Positions 13,999-24,786 of a stretch of DNA of 64,000 nt are shown here, piece by piece. The position numbers were made by a program, and so were the translations under genes. Origin of the DNA: Dolomedes plantarius (taxonomy: Eukaryota; Arthropoda; Arachnida; Araneae; Dolomedidae). The stretch covers positions 88,251,142 to 88,315,141 of the forward strand of contig OU015498.1 in assembly GCA_907164885.2 (NCBI GenBank). The letters are read 5' to 3'. The notes beneath the pieces are model-generated. The model did no database searches and was not told the DNA's origin. It saw only the letters and a program-made list of their open reading frames with translations. Position 1 is the first letter of the stretch. The number at the start of each line of letters is the position of its first letter.

Positions 13999-15541
13999 CA
14001 GAGCCGTGCTTAGGGGTGGGCGAACTGGGCAACCGGACGGGGCCGCTAAAAATTTAGTGCCGCCATTTTTATTCCTCATCGGAACACTTTTCTAAATTGG
14101 AGCTGCATAACTTAAAAAGGTTAATCAGCCTGAATGGAATGGACTGTAGAGACTTCAAAGAACGACGCAATTCCCGTGAATTAGGTTTATTTCTTCGAGT
14201 AGCGAAGCAGCCGACTGCACTCGCTCAGTTCCATCAAAACTGGCTTTTTAACGCACAGCGCATGCTCACATTCGTTGCATAGCCCGTGGCCACAACCAAG
14301 GTTAAGTAATACAGATTACAAATAAAAGTTGAAGTTAACTGAAAGCGGCATTTCAATGACATCACAAATCGCAAACAAGATGTTGCGAGTATTCGTACGT
14401 GTCATAGCCCAAACATAAATGTTACGGGTTTTTGAAGAAATCTCTCATTTTTCGCGGTTCCTATAATTCAAATTATAAAAAAATATTATGTTTCAATTTT
14501 TTTTAAAGAATCGTAGAAAGAGTCTTGATTGACAAACTACCCTTTTGGTTCGAAAAATTTCTCAGTTAGAAAAATATGATTTATCTTCAATTCAGTTATA
14601 GTAAAACCTTTATTATCAATCCTTTTTTTTTCAATATCTGTTTCTATTATCTGTCAGTCACTTTATACAGTCATTTGAAGAATTATATACCGTTTTGTTG
14701 AAATTTGTCCGTTTTCTCGGAATAGTTGCAAACTGAGAAAAACGTGAACATATCTTTGTGAACGAATACTAATACCATTTGGTCGAATGTTTGGTCTATT
14801 CAAAGCAAACAATAGACAAGACATTTCTCTAGGAGTGTAAGACCAGTAAGTAAATGGGCACCAAACCAGATGGGAAGAAAGGGGTCTGGAGGCTGGAGGC
14901 GTGAGGTAAACAAAAATGGCTTTTACACTTGTTCGCTCTATCATTATAATGGATTTTATTTCCCACTTCTCGAAGAATTGAAAATATTACAAAGCAGGTA
15001 CAATCAGTATGCTTTGAATACGGATTGTGCGCCTGTCCTCCTTGGCATTTATTTCTAATGAAAATGATCTCTCATCATCTTTGGACTTTTCACTTATAGT
15101 AATATATAATAGATATATATAATAGACAGTTTTGCTGCTCAGAAAGCAAGAAAAATTGCTTTATAACCAACAAATCCATACATGGAAGTATTTGTTTTAA
15201 CAATTTACATTTTCTAAATCATGTAAATAATTTTTCCATTGTTTTATTGCATTGTTATGCAAATTGATACATTTTATATTTTAGTGGACCAATTGTAATT
15301 TCATGTATAATTTTCTTTTATGTAGATAGAATGTAGGTTTTTAGTATAAAAACGTAATGCATTAAAAGTAAAATCAGTAGTGGATGCAGTTTTTTCGGGG
15401 GGGGGGGGGGAATCGGAGTTATCTTACAAGATGCATTACTCAGTACGTAGAGAAATTTTATTGCCACTAAATGTGTTTCGTCCAGGACCGCTAAAATCCC
15501 AAGCATCACCCAGGGCCGCTAAAACCCTAAGCACGCCCCTG
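13999..15541. mobile_element. hAT-type non-autonomous element in tetraspanin intron
   Basis: The termini are inverted repeats of about 17 bp (CAGAGCCGTGCTTAGGG left; CAGGGGCGTGCTTAGGG right, reverse strand), 15 of 17 matching. A perfect 8-bp target duplication, aacaccaa, lies at 13991-13998 and 15542-15549. CAG termini with 8-bp duplications are the hAT signature. The 1543-bp interior shows no transposase, only a G run near 15400. Its right end lies 14 bp from the first base of the tetraspanin intron 1 donor. Confidence 0.9.
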
Positions 15542-15555
15542 AACACCAACCTTAC

Positions 15556-16151
15556 TTAGTTTTAATCCGCCTGTCGCTCGTTAAGTATTTATCTTCCTTC
15601 CACTTCACATGGAACCAGTCTTTGTAGCTCTCCAATCCACAACAGCCATATTTCATCTGTAAGACATCGAATTCTTCCTTCACAGTAATATCAGTTTGGT
15701 ATAATTTCATAGCATCAGATATGCCCCTCTCAAAAGCGTAATGGATAATTTGAAGCTCATAGACGAAAACAAGAACAGTTATTGTAGTCAAAAGTGAAAC
15801 AAAACACGATGTAATAAAATAACAGAAATAACTTTTACTTATGGTTTCAAATTTTGTAAACTCACTCTTAGTTTCTAAGCACTTAAAACAGAATTTTAAA
15901 GCTGCAACTGATTCCAGAATCATAGCAACTCCAGTAGTGATTAACACAGCTGGAACTGTTACCATACTGTAATGACGAGTAAGAAAGCTAATTCTCGTTC
16001 CTATAGAAATTCTAATGAGAGCAGCCGTTATGAATAAAAACAAACCAGCCACAAATTTCATAATATGACCTACGAAAATGTAAGTCATCAAACTCTTTTG
16101 GCAATTTTCATCCACAGAATATTTACAGAAAAGTTTCATTTTTGACTTCAT
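15556..16151 (-). CDS. Peripherin-2/ROM1-like tetraspanin, exon 1
   Basis: It encodes the N-terminus, three hydrophobic membrane segments (about residues 24-44, 60-82, 100-125), the small loop and the first half of the large extracellular loop. It includes the diagnostic Y-G-C-C-G-L-E-S-Y-K-D-W-F motif, close to peripherin's K-C-C-G-x-x-G-x-x-D-W-F. The start chosen is ATG at 16149-16151; a second ATG four codons later is possible. The donor is CTAA/GTAAGG, leaving two bases of a lysine codon, and exon 2 supplies the missing one. From memory, the boundary falls at about the same protein position as the first intron of vertebrate PRPH2. In vertebrates this family shapes photoreceptor outer-segment discs; an arthropod role is not known to me. 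A hAT element begins 14 bp into the following intron. Confidence 0.85.
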
Positions 16152-17276
16152 GTGGCTGAGAGGGAACTAAAGCTTGTAACAAAGAAAATTTTTCAGAAAT
16201 TAAACTAAAACCTATAACTTTTCAATGAACGGTTCTAAATATTTGAAAACGGTCTCAATTTCTTTTTAAGAGTTAGTTCATTACTTTAATTTGCATCGTC
16301 AATTATATAAAGCTCCCTTTGCTGCCAAAGAGGATTTAAACAATTATTTTATTGGGTCGTTACAATTATTGGCTATACAGTAAATCATGGGGAATAACTG
16401 CCAGGTTTTGATAACCTTTGGTGTCTATCAACTCTAATATATCCTGTGTCTTCAACGAGCTGTAACTAAAATGAAATTTAAATGACTCTGGGGCATCTTC
16501 CTTGACTAGTTATAAAGGGCAATGTCTCGCAGCATGTCACATCTCAACTCTTGCAGATTTTACTTCTTGTTTAGCGAGGAGTGGCAAATCATTGCATAAT
16601 TTAACATGGCGCTCAATGAGCATTCTTACAGCTTGTTGAATAAAATGCTCTCAGATTACGCAAAGTCTTTAGATACGGTATCTAAATAAAGGTATATCAC
16701 TAAATTAAACATTCAGGTACAGCCCGGAAAAGTTTATTCAGTATGTGACCCGTATTTATTGACAGAGGAAGACTGGATTTACGATACAAGACGCTGGCCT
16801 GAAGTAACTTATCCTGATATCTATACATATCTCAACATAATAATAATCATTCTCAACGAAAGAATGATTATATTCTCTTAAATCTTGCGAAATATTGAAA
16901 AAAAAGGTGTTAAAATACCTGTTACATACAACTAATATGAGGAATTTTTTAAATAAACTTAAATTATTTAACTCAAAATGAAGGTATCGTCCAAAAACAC
17001 ATGCAAACGCTCAAACGCATAGGAACTGCTTCTGTTTTCTGCCACCCGATAATGACGTCATCTATAGCAGACGAAAACTTACGTAGCCAGTGACGTTGCG
17101 ACGTTTCGCCTTATAGAATCTTTGATACTCAAATTGTCCCATTGCCTCATTACTTAATTAAGTTGTTTAACGAAATTTTTTAAACGAATCTAGACTTTTT
17201 CTCCGAACAAAGCTATTTCACAAAGCTTATCACATCTCAACTCTTGCAGAAACGAAGGGCAAAACCTTTGGAATTG

Positions 17277-17385
17277 AAAGATCACCTTCATGATTCATAC
17301 TGAAATGCATGCTTAAATAATTGCACTATAGGAAATTGCGCTACAGAGCTTCATGTGTAAAACATACATTTTCTGTCCTTCGTTT
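17277..17385 (+). repeat. 109-bp direct repeat, copy 1
   Basis: It matches 17904-18012 at all but about one position (t/c in ttcatgtgtaa versus ttcacgtgtaa). Confidence 0.9.
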
Positions 17386-17903
17386 TTTCCGTGATTGCAT
17401 CAGTAACGTTTTATCAAACTGCCCTCTAGAAATCGAAATATGTCAATACGATTTTAAACGTGTTTATACGAGTATGTCAATATGTTTAAAATATGTCAAT
17501 AGGAGTAACTCTGACGCTGACGGATTCTATGTGAACGGTCCCTCACACACTAGTAAAAAAAATAAGTAAAAATATACACGAAAATTGTGGACTTGATACG
17601 GAAGCCCAGAAAAGTGAGAACTTTACCAAATTATACTGGGACGCTAGAGATATGATGAACTTTTAACACCTTTTATCTGACTTTGTTTTCTGTTGTGATT
17701 TATGCATCTGTTCAATGCTTAGTTCTTTGCTGTTTGTGTTGCCTGTAAATATGGATTAATTTTCCAAATAAAGCCATAGGAAAAAAAATATATATATATA
17801 TACACGAAAAAGGATTTACTTTGTTTAACATTTTTAGTCCAGACCATCAAGCTAAATTGTTTTATTATTTTCAACTCATGAAGGATGTAATCAAGTCAAA
17901 ATC

Positions 17904-18012
17904 AAAGATCACCTTCATGATTCATACTGAAATGCATGCTTAAATAATTGCACTATAGGAAATTGCGCTACAGAGCTTCACGTGTAAAACATACATTTTC
18001 TGTCCTTCGTTT
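17904..18012 (+). repeat. 109-bp direct repeat, copy 2
   Basis: Second copy, followed directly by an inverted piece of its own end: aaacatacattttc (17987 on) pairs with gaaaatgtatgttt (to about 18029). Confidence 0.9.
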
Positions 18013-19254
18013 AAGAAAATGTATGTTTTTTTTTCTGTCCTTCGTTCGAAAAGTGGTAATGCTTTTCAACGACAAAGGTTTAGACAAGTAGTTAATTCCA
18101 ACAGTGATAAGTGACACCTAGCCCTCTGTCTCACTGATGGTCACGTAGACGTATGACGCTACTTACATGATTCTATCGAAAGACACATAGGAAATGTTGC
18201 TTTTATATATATTTTTAGACCCAACTCTGGAAGATTTATTTTTGTCTAGTTTAAATTCACTCTTATTTAAATAATTTTAATGTAGGTTAGCTTAAAATCC
18301 TTTACCCGATTTCCTGCAACTTCAAAGAATTTTCTTCTTTCATTCTTGTAATGTTGATTTTTAAATGAAGTCAAAGCACGAAAAGAAGTAACCGAATTCC
18401 ACGATGATCAAATACTTCGTCTAAATAAATAATTTTCAACTAAAACTGTCCTCCGTTATCACTGGTTTTAAGAACTTCCTTTAACCCTTCAGCGGGAGCG
18501 CCAATTTTTGGAACACCAGCAGACGCAACAACGTCTCTTTCAACCTTCATTATTCCTTTTGTAATAAACTTTTTCTTTTGAAATTGAAAATAATGATTCT
18601 GAGTTTTATGACAGATATAAAATGTTGATAATATTGAGATATATTTATAATTAAAGGCCAAAGAATGCAGATAGAATCACCTTATTTCAAAACTGTGTGG
18701 TTTGTTGGATCTAAGGACAACTTGCGAATGGATTCCTATTATGTGCAAAAACCTAAAAAACAATGAGATTGTCCATCTTCGTGATATGAGGAATACCGTG
18801 TAATAGCTGCACATTTGATAGATTACATCGACTCCTGCTTTTGTCGTGTTGTAATCCAATATAATCGCTGATTTACCACGGTTTAATCACGACTAACAAA
18901 TGAAAAGAAAGGAATATATGTGTCAGATAGTCAGACCTGCATTAGAAAGGGTGTAGCTATAAATAGAAACTGCTTAGAATATTCAAACCTTACACGTAAA
19001 AACAATCCATTCAAAATTACGAAAATGTTACACTTTATACACGGACGCGCCCACTGAAGGATTAAGGATGCAAATTTAGTTTGAATTGAATGGAAACGGT
19101 GATATTATAGAGCAGACAGCTTATTTAAAGCGGCGTTAAACTTGAATATTGCAAATCAGCTTCCGTACGGGCAAGTGTATAAGCGCGTCAAGAGCAATTG
19201 ATACAGCTCGATTTACATAGTTTGGGTATCAAAATTTATTACTTTGAATAAATA

Positions 19255-19347
19255 ATGGATTTTACAGGTAAAGTTGCAGTCGTTACCGGAGGAACTCAAG
19301 GAATTGGAAAAGCTATTAGCATAGCTTTATTTAAACATGGGATGAAA
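19255..19347 (+). CDS. Short-chain dehydrogenase (15-PGDH-like), exon 1
   Basis: It encodes 31 residues starting M-D-F-T-G-K-V-A-V-V-T-G-G, with the Rossmann-fold nucleotide-binding motif T-G-G-T-Q-G-I-G of classical short-chain dehydrogenases, ending H-G-M-K. The exon end is placed at AAA/GTAATC on a codon boundary. Read on past this donor, the frame hits a stop at 19360. Spliced to exon 2 it gives the expected second beta strand (I-L-I-C-D). Closest in style to 15-hydroxyprostaglandin dehydrogenase [NAD(+)] proteins; the D in I-C-D would favour NAD. Inferred intron 1 is 16.2 kb and full of transposons. Confidence 0.75.
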
Positions 19348-19669
19348 GTAATCCTTTTTTGATGTACGTATTAGTTGTTAAGAAATATTTGTAAATATGT
19401 TTTTTATAAGGTGTAGGCAAAATTTTCGATCGTCTTGTTAATAATTTCTTATTGAAATATTGGAAAATGTTCCGATGTGTGACTGTGATTTTTGATTACA
19501 GCTGTAACTGAACTGTGAAAAAAATATATTAAGATAAGATTAGAAAAACTCATAAAACATTTTTTAATCCTTATTTTTGTGGTGTTCCGTCAGTTTTTGG
19601 GTTGATTATTGCAGGCAATATGTTTAGAATGGAAGATTATAAATCTTGAACAGTTTTGATGAGTATATG

Positions 19670-20528
19670 CAGTGGCGTACGCAAGGGGGGGTTGATGGGG
19701 GTTATAACCCCCCCATTGGTTCTGATTACATATATTATTTAATTAGGTTTACGCTTTGCACTGATTGCTCAAAACTACTTTTTCATAGTAATAGTCCAGT
19801 CAAATTTGCTCAAAACGGCGGAGAATCATGTATTAAATGAAGGGGTTGAGATTTTTTCAGGAATGTGTAGGGGTTGGTACCCTGAGCAACGCCTAATAAA
19901 GTCCCCTCGATTTCAGGCGCCGCGGGGGGGGGGGGGGGGTTCCAAAGGTCCTTTTATCAGTTTTTGGCGTTTATCTCGAAAACGGTGCGTAGCACAGGAA
20001 ATTGTCAAATTTAAAAAATAAAGCTTATAAATTCCCTTCCGAATGGTATATCCATGTTTGTACCCAAGTGTTACCGTTTTCGAGATATGAGCCGTTGAAT
20101 ATGAAAATTTTTCAAAAAAAGTGGTAGCGGTTCAGGTATCTCGTCAAACTTCCTCTTCTAACTCTTTCCCCTTCCATTTCTCAGAAAACTCGTGATAGAG
20201 AAAGATGTAGAGCGAAAATTTTTCTTCAAAAATTTATATAACTATGCTAATTTATCTTCACCAGGTAAATAGTTAGAGCGTTTTGAATTTTAGGGGTACT
20301 TTTCAACATTTTGCTTGTAAAATGCTCGTCACTCAAGTTTCGTTTCCATGGTCTGTAACTCTCTTAATCACTTTGTGTGCTGTTTAATTAGATACGTATA
20401 GTATTCATAACCCATATAAATAATAAATTATGTATACCTGTACGTATAATGTATATCTCATAATATACAGAAGAACACTTGTAGTACAAAGGAGGAAGTA
20501 AGAAAACAAACCAAAATGTATAAAAGTT
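19670..20528 (+). repeat. Left long inverted arm of the 14-kb element
   Basis: Inverted copy of 32966-33739, with indels near the tip and in the G/C runs. It includes a G run at 19924-19939. Its inner end reaches a ccaaaatgtata motif at about 20513, the same sequence that holds the start codon of the minus-strand ORF in the right arm. Confidence 0.85.
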
Positions 20529-20639
20529 ATTCATATAACCAAAAAATGGCTATCAAAAGTAGGTTCAAACAACAGTTACTTACATTAAATATATTATATA
20601 CAATTTATTTCATCAACTGCTTTCCTATATATTAAAAGC

Positions 20640-20943
20640 CGCCAATCTGATACTTCGAAAAAAGTTTCAAACAAGTCAAAGTCTTCACTATCATTTTAGC
20701 TTCTGTAGAATGTCCGAATTTTCCCGAAATGATTTCCCACCAAAGTGGCATCCCACTATAATGCCACGATCAAAGTCACTAAGCTCCTTTGACTTACTCA
20801 TCGTATCACAAACGCATAAATATGACCTGACAAACCACTACCAATACTTTTATAGCTTTCGGTTACGCATCAAATTACGTCACCTGCTAGATCCACTTCT
20901 TTAGGGGGGGGGGTGGTCCGGATACTTTTGGCCAGATAGTGTA
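20640..20943 (-). mobile_element. Tc1/mariner-like fragment with one terminal repeat
   Basis: The right end (20915-20943), read on the minus strand, starts TACACTATCTGGCCAAAAG, the type of terminus known for Tc1-like elements, with TA at the edge. The sequence inward is GC-richer than its surroundings, with no transposase frame. The matching left end was not seen, so the left boundary is approximate. Confidence 0.5.
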
Positions 20944-20959
20944 TAACGTATTATTGAAT

Positions 20960-21890
20960 ATTAATGGATTATAAAAAATTATTAAATTTACTTAATGGGG
21001 CCAGCTGAATGATAAGACCTGAAGATGTTGCGAAGAGTAGAGCCTGTCTTCTGTGTTGCCCCGTCCGGCCTTCATGAAAAACACATTCGTGTCTCGTGGG
21101 GTGAGTGCCACAAGTAAGACGAGCAGGTCTTACCTATCTACTATCACCACAGTTGAATGAGAGGTGTTTTGCCACCCACCTCTGACAATACTGCAGTCAG
21201 CATCTCCTTTGGCTTGTAGCGTACTGGAAGTATGGGGTTAGTTTTCCCAAAACCTCACAGAGTGCGAGAAACACAGCTGCGGGTTATCGGGGCAGTTTTT
21301 GGCCGGTTCCCACCGTTTTTAAACACGTGCAAGAGTTTTTGCCTGAAGATTAATCCCTGGAATGGCTGTTTACCTAACAAGTGGTGAGGGTAACTGTTTG
21401 GAAAACAGAAAATGGTTTATATCACCGTAATAAAGCTGTCTTCTCTTAGCGATAACTTCATGCGAGTGACATCGGAGGGCGATAAAGTTTCGGCGTTAAG
21501 AAGAGCTGTCAGCCGATAATCTGCGCCCCCCCCCCCGGCTGAAAATCCAGACATCTAGGGAGAGGCCGCACAGAATCCGCCTTGTGTGGACGTGTTTGTT
21601 TTAAGCTCCTGTGTTGGGACTGTATAGGTCCGGGAGCGTGCATTGTAGATCTGCACAGAGTTAAGTCAGAATACTCCACCGGTTCCCCAAGCCTCTAGGG
21701 CTTATCAACCATGAATCACCTGAAGTCCAGTCGCTACGCAGCAAAACCTGAATACGCAGCCGAGGGTTAATTTCCCAAGTTCGGTGACATTTTTCATTGC
21801 TGTGGGGCTCGAGGATGCCGGACAAACAGTACAGATCTGTCATCCACTCAAGGCACCCCAAGCCCCCCTGCACAGAGTTAAATTGAATAT
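20960..21890. repeat. GC-rich repeat patch of unknown class
   Basis: Base composition is close to half G+C here, unlike the AT-rich flanks, and contains a C run at about 21523. Within it, 21651-21664 and 21868-21881 are identical 14-mers (ctgcacagagttaa) bracketing 203 bp. No ORF resembles a known protein, and no A-tail or tRNA box was identified. Confidence 0.5.
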
Positions 21891-22118
21891 GTTGTAACCT
21901 TAAATGTTAAATTTTTTTTGTTTGTAAATAAAATTCCTCGTTAAGTTTCTGTTTTAAAAATTGGATTCGCATTTTATTTAGGACTCTGTCTTTCTTTGTT
22001 ATGGATCCAATAGTTGTGAAATTTTTTCAAAATGCCTCAGAGAGTTTAGCCTTGTCGTGACCATCGAGCTGAAATAAGGGTAGAGAGAGCATTGGCAACC
22101 CTTGGCCAAGCAATACAT

Positions 22119-22134
22119 GAAGTCACGTGACTTC
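22119..22134. promoter_or_regulatory. Perfect 16-bp palindrome with E-box core, upstream of THAP exon
   Basis: GAAGTCACGTGACTTC is self-complementary and centred on CACGTG, 115 bp before the THAP start codon. A related half (gaagtcacgtga) recurs at about 31420. It could bind a bHLH-type factor; this is inference. Confidence 0.4.
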
Positions 22135-22248
22135 GGGACTCTCCTACGCGCAGCAATTCCCGCGCATCTTTCCTTCCATAGGTTTTACATTGTACGCTTA
22201 GTGGGAATACATTCGAAAGTTAAGTTTGCTTTAGATTTTAAGCTTAAA

Positions 22249-22319
22249 ATGGTAAATTCCTGCTGTGCCTATGGATGCAATGCAAAATACGTCAAAGGTG
22301 GAGACACTGCGTTTCACCT
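22249..22319 (+). pseudogene. THAP-domain gene, exon 1
   Basis: It encodes 23 residues and two bases: M-V-N-S-C-C-A-Y-G-C, the first cysteine pair of a THAP C2CH zinc finger, ending D-T-A-F-H. The donor CT/GTAAGT gives a phase that fits exon 2 at 30568. The intron between them carries the entire Gypsy insertion. THAP domains are DNA-binding modules common in P-element and other transposases; position inside the 14-kb element suggests the 5' end of its transposase or a captured THAP gene. Exon 1 itself is intact, but exon 2 is broken. Confidence 0.75.
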
Positions 22320-23158
22320 GTAAGTCTTTTGCTTTGATTTTAATGTATATTTTTGGTAAAACAAAGAATAATTTGACATATGTAGTCATGACGTTTTGTA
22401 ATAAAAATGGATTTTCTGCCCTTGTAAATAATGTATTGTGTTGAAATATTTTTTTAAGTATATTATTTTACATAGGTATACGTACATTAAAAAATTTTGC
22501 CTCTCAAAAGGGTTAAAATTGCATTAAGAATAAAATGAACTTCAGCAATTAGCAATATGCGTACTTTCTACCTTGGCGATAAATATTTACGCCAAGGAAA
22601 CAAAATGCATGCTTGTTTACCGCCATGCACATATTCTTTTATCTAGTACATGTTGTTTTTTGTTTTACCATATAACGCTATGGGATTATTTATAACATTT
22701 AGGAAATTTGTTTATTTCTGTATTTATAATTGCCATTATATCCCGCTGAGAAATATTCTTCCATAGTTATCAAAATAAATGTAAAATATTAATAACATAC
22801 GTCCGTAAAAAGGAGTTTTGGTGAAAAATGTTGTAGATTCATTTATTTTGTTACACTATCTTTTTAATTTTTGTATATATAAATTAAAAAATACATATTC
22901 GTGAAAATTATTAAAAAAATTGAATAATTAGGACACAATATATATATAAAAAATCTGTATAAAAATCAGAGCTGTTAAAATATTATGTAAAAATATAATT
23001 TTGCGTTTATGAAACTCCTTAAATTAACCTATAATAAGTGTAATAAAAATGTAGCACAGCGTCATTAATTCACGCAACGCAAATTAAAACTTTGTTAAAA
23101 ACACATTGTAGAATTTTTCCACAATTATGCTGTTTTTAAACAAAGTTTTAATTTCCGT
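22320..23158. other. THAP intron, left part
   Basis: AT-rich, no other feature, ending at the Gypsy target duplication ccgt (23155-23158). Confidence 0.6.
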
Positions 23159-24016
23159 TGTGGCAATTTCCCCCCCTCGAGGCGAGTAGGAACACCATTA
23201 AAATCGCTGCTAGCCGTGAACCGATGCTAAAGAATGGCAGACCCCGCGAGCGGAAGAGGACCACAATGGGCACCTCTTCGGGACGCATTCCTGGGATGAA
23301 AAGAGGAGACAGTCTGGCGCCATATTTTGACAGTGGCCGACAATGACAGTTTACGCCCTGAAACGAGATCGCTAATGAGTGAGCGGGCGATGAAGATGTA
23401 ATAATCGGCATCGTTTTTTGCGCACGGCTAGACGCTCAGCCTATCCGGAGCGAGCTATAGAGAGGAGGCTAGAAAGAATTCCGCCAGGGATCAAGTTTTT
23501 AAAATAAGCCGACGAGGGCTTGAAGACCAGTTTTGTGCGGAGAGTTTTTCCTTAGAGAGTTTAGGAGTGATACCTGATCTCCTAGCTCCACGCACTTTTA
23601 AGTGACTTGTTTTTTGTGAGGCTCTGCCCTCTACGTGAGAAGACCCTTTTTCACCGAGAAAGGTCGGGGAAACCGATCGGAACTTGATCTCCCCAATTGT
23701 GTTATTTCAGAGAAGCTGCTAGCTTCCAGTGGACGAGTGCGGGCCCTTTTTTCTGTGACCTGACCAGCAGTTCGTCGCCTCGTTTTAGCGACAGTGTGCT
23801 CCATCCTTGAGAGACAGATGACGATTCCTACTCCAACTTCTACGGACTGCTTTGTATATATATTATTCGAGATCGCGGCCTAACCGTGTTTATTAAATAA
23901 AACTGAAATCCTCATTATCTTAAAAGTCTCTATTTTAGTAAGCTGTCTACCTTACACGTAACCTGTGACGCTACCTAAGTGTCTGCTTTTGACACAAATC
24001 GCAAGAATACGTTACA
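23159..24016 (+). repeat. 5' LTR of the Gmr1-like element
   Basis: Starts TGTGGCAATTTCCCC and ends ...ATACGTTACA. It holds an AATAAA signal (about 23895). Compared with the 3' copy, visible differences are one substitution at about 23207, a small change at about 23250 that includes 2 extra bases, and one substitution near the end. Confidence 0.95.
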
Positions 24017-24037
24017 GCTATACTAATAATAGAAGAA

Positions 24038-24055
24038 TGGTGGCAGCAACGGATG
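24038..24055 (+). promoter_or_regulatory. Candidate primer-binding site
   Basis: TGGTGGCAGCAACGGATG begins with the TGG expected opposite a tRNA CCA end. It lies 21 nt after the LTR, further than usual, and I cannot name the tRNA. Confidence 0.35.
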
Positions 24056-24243
24056 AATCCAGCTTTAGAGAGTGATTTTACAAGACTGTGAGTGTGTGCG
24101 CGTACGATAGTTTGAACTTTCAAGAGTGCATAAAAACTGTGACTAGTGTGGAGCCATTCCTACTGAGCCAAGAAAGCCAAAATCCCCGATTAGAGAAGCA
24201 AGCTTCGAGGACAGGTACTTGTTTTTTCATTCTCTAGAGGCAA

Positions 24244-24480
24244 TTGTGTTTTTTAAATATTAACTCTTAAGTTAATTACCCGTCGAGAAAGTCGACATAA
24301 TATTTGTGTTTTTTAAATATTAACTCTTTAAGTTAATTACCCGTCGAGAAAGTCGACAGAATATTTGTGTGTTTTAATATTAACTCTTAAGTTAATTACC
24401 CGTCGAGAAAGTCGACAGAATATTTGTGTTTTTTATAATTAACTCCTTAGTTAAGATAACTCGAGAAATTCGAGAAACGT
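24244..24480 (+). repeat. Four tandem 60-61-bp units in the retrotransposon leader
   Basis: Three full units and one partial, diverged unit. Each full unit carries two short inverted repeats: ttaact...agttaa and gtcga-gaaag-tcgac. They lie between the 5' LTR and gag. Confidence 0.9.
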
Positions 24481-24786
24481 TTGAGCATCAGCTCGTTAAG
24501 TATATTTTTTTTGAGTCCGAGACATTCGAGACTTGTGGTTTTGTGATCTGGTTTATGAACAAGTCGCGAAGTGTTACCAATTTAGTAAAAGTGTATCGTA
24601 GAAATTTTTTGTTGCAAGCATATGTTATTGAACCTAAATTGCATATTGTGTTATAGTATCAAGTGTATTTGTGCTAGAGATTAAGAAAAGTGCATTTTTA
24701 TTAATTATTAAGTATTGTATTAGAGTGTATTATTTTGGAGAATTGGGTTTTGATTAGTGTATTGGGGTTATATTGGGTTAGGCAAA

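Larger units (their letters stand above)
6414..15555 (-). other. Tetraspanin intron 1 (9.1 kb)
   Basis: Bounded by GTAAG at 15551-15555 and ACAG at 6414-6417 on the minus strand. It holds a fold-back repeat (6774-7204), a degenerate repeat block (8714-11570), a broken repeat-borne ORF (11990-13165) and a hAT element (13999-15541). The parts 7205-8713 and 13166-13998 show nothing else I can name, apart from a repeat fragment at 13399-13515 that recurs at 46156-46274. Confidence 0.8.
16152..19254. other. Intergenic stretch between divergent genes
   Basis: This 3.1 kb separates the starts of the tetraspanin and dehydrogenase genes and should hold both promoters. I see no clear core promoter. 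Contents are a 109-bp direct duplication (17277-17385 and 17904-18012) and short AT repeats at about 17790. A 73-codon minus-strand ORF at 18440-18661 is not recognised. Confidence 0.6.

Noticed and set aside
18440..18661. Minus-strand ORF of 73 codons with a protein-like C-terminal half
   Set aside because: No family recognised, no splice context that fits, and the N-terminal half is low-complexity.
19348..19363. Longer exon 1 for the dehydrogenase with donor at GTACGT
   Set aside because: It contains an in-frame stop; splicing at AAA/GTAATC gives a clean phase to exon 2.
21661..21873. Minus-strand 70-codon ORF
   Set aside because: It coincides with the repeat bracketed by 14-bp direct repeats and has no protein resemblance.
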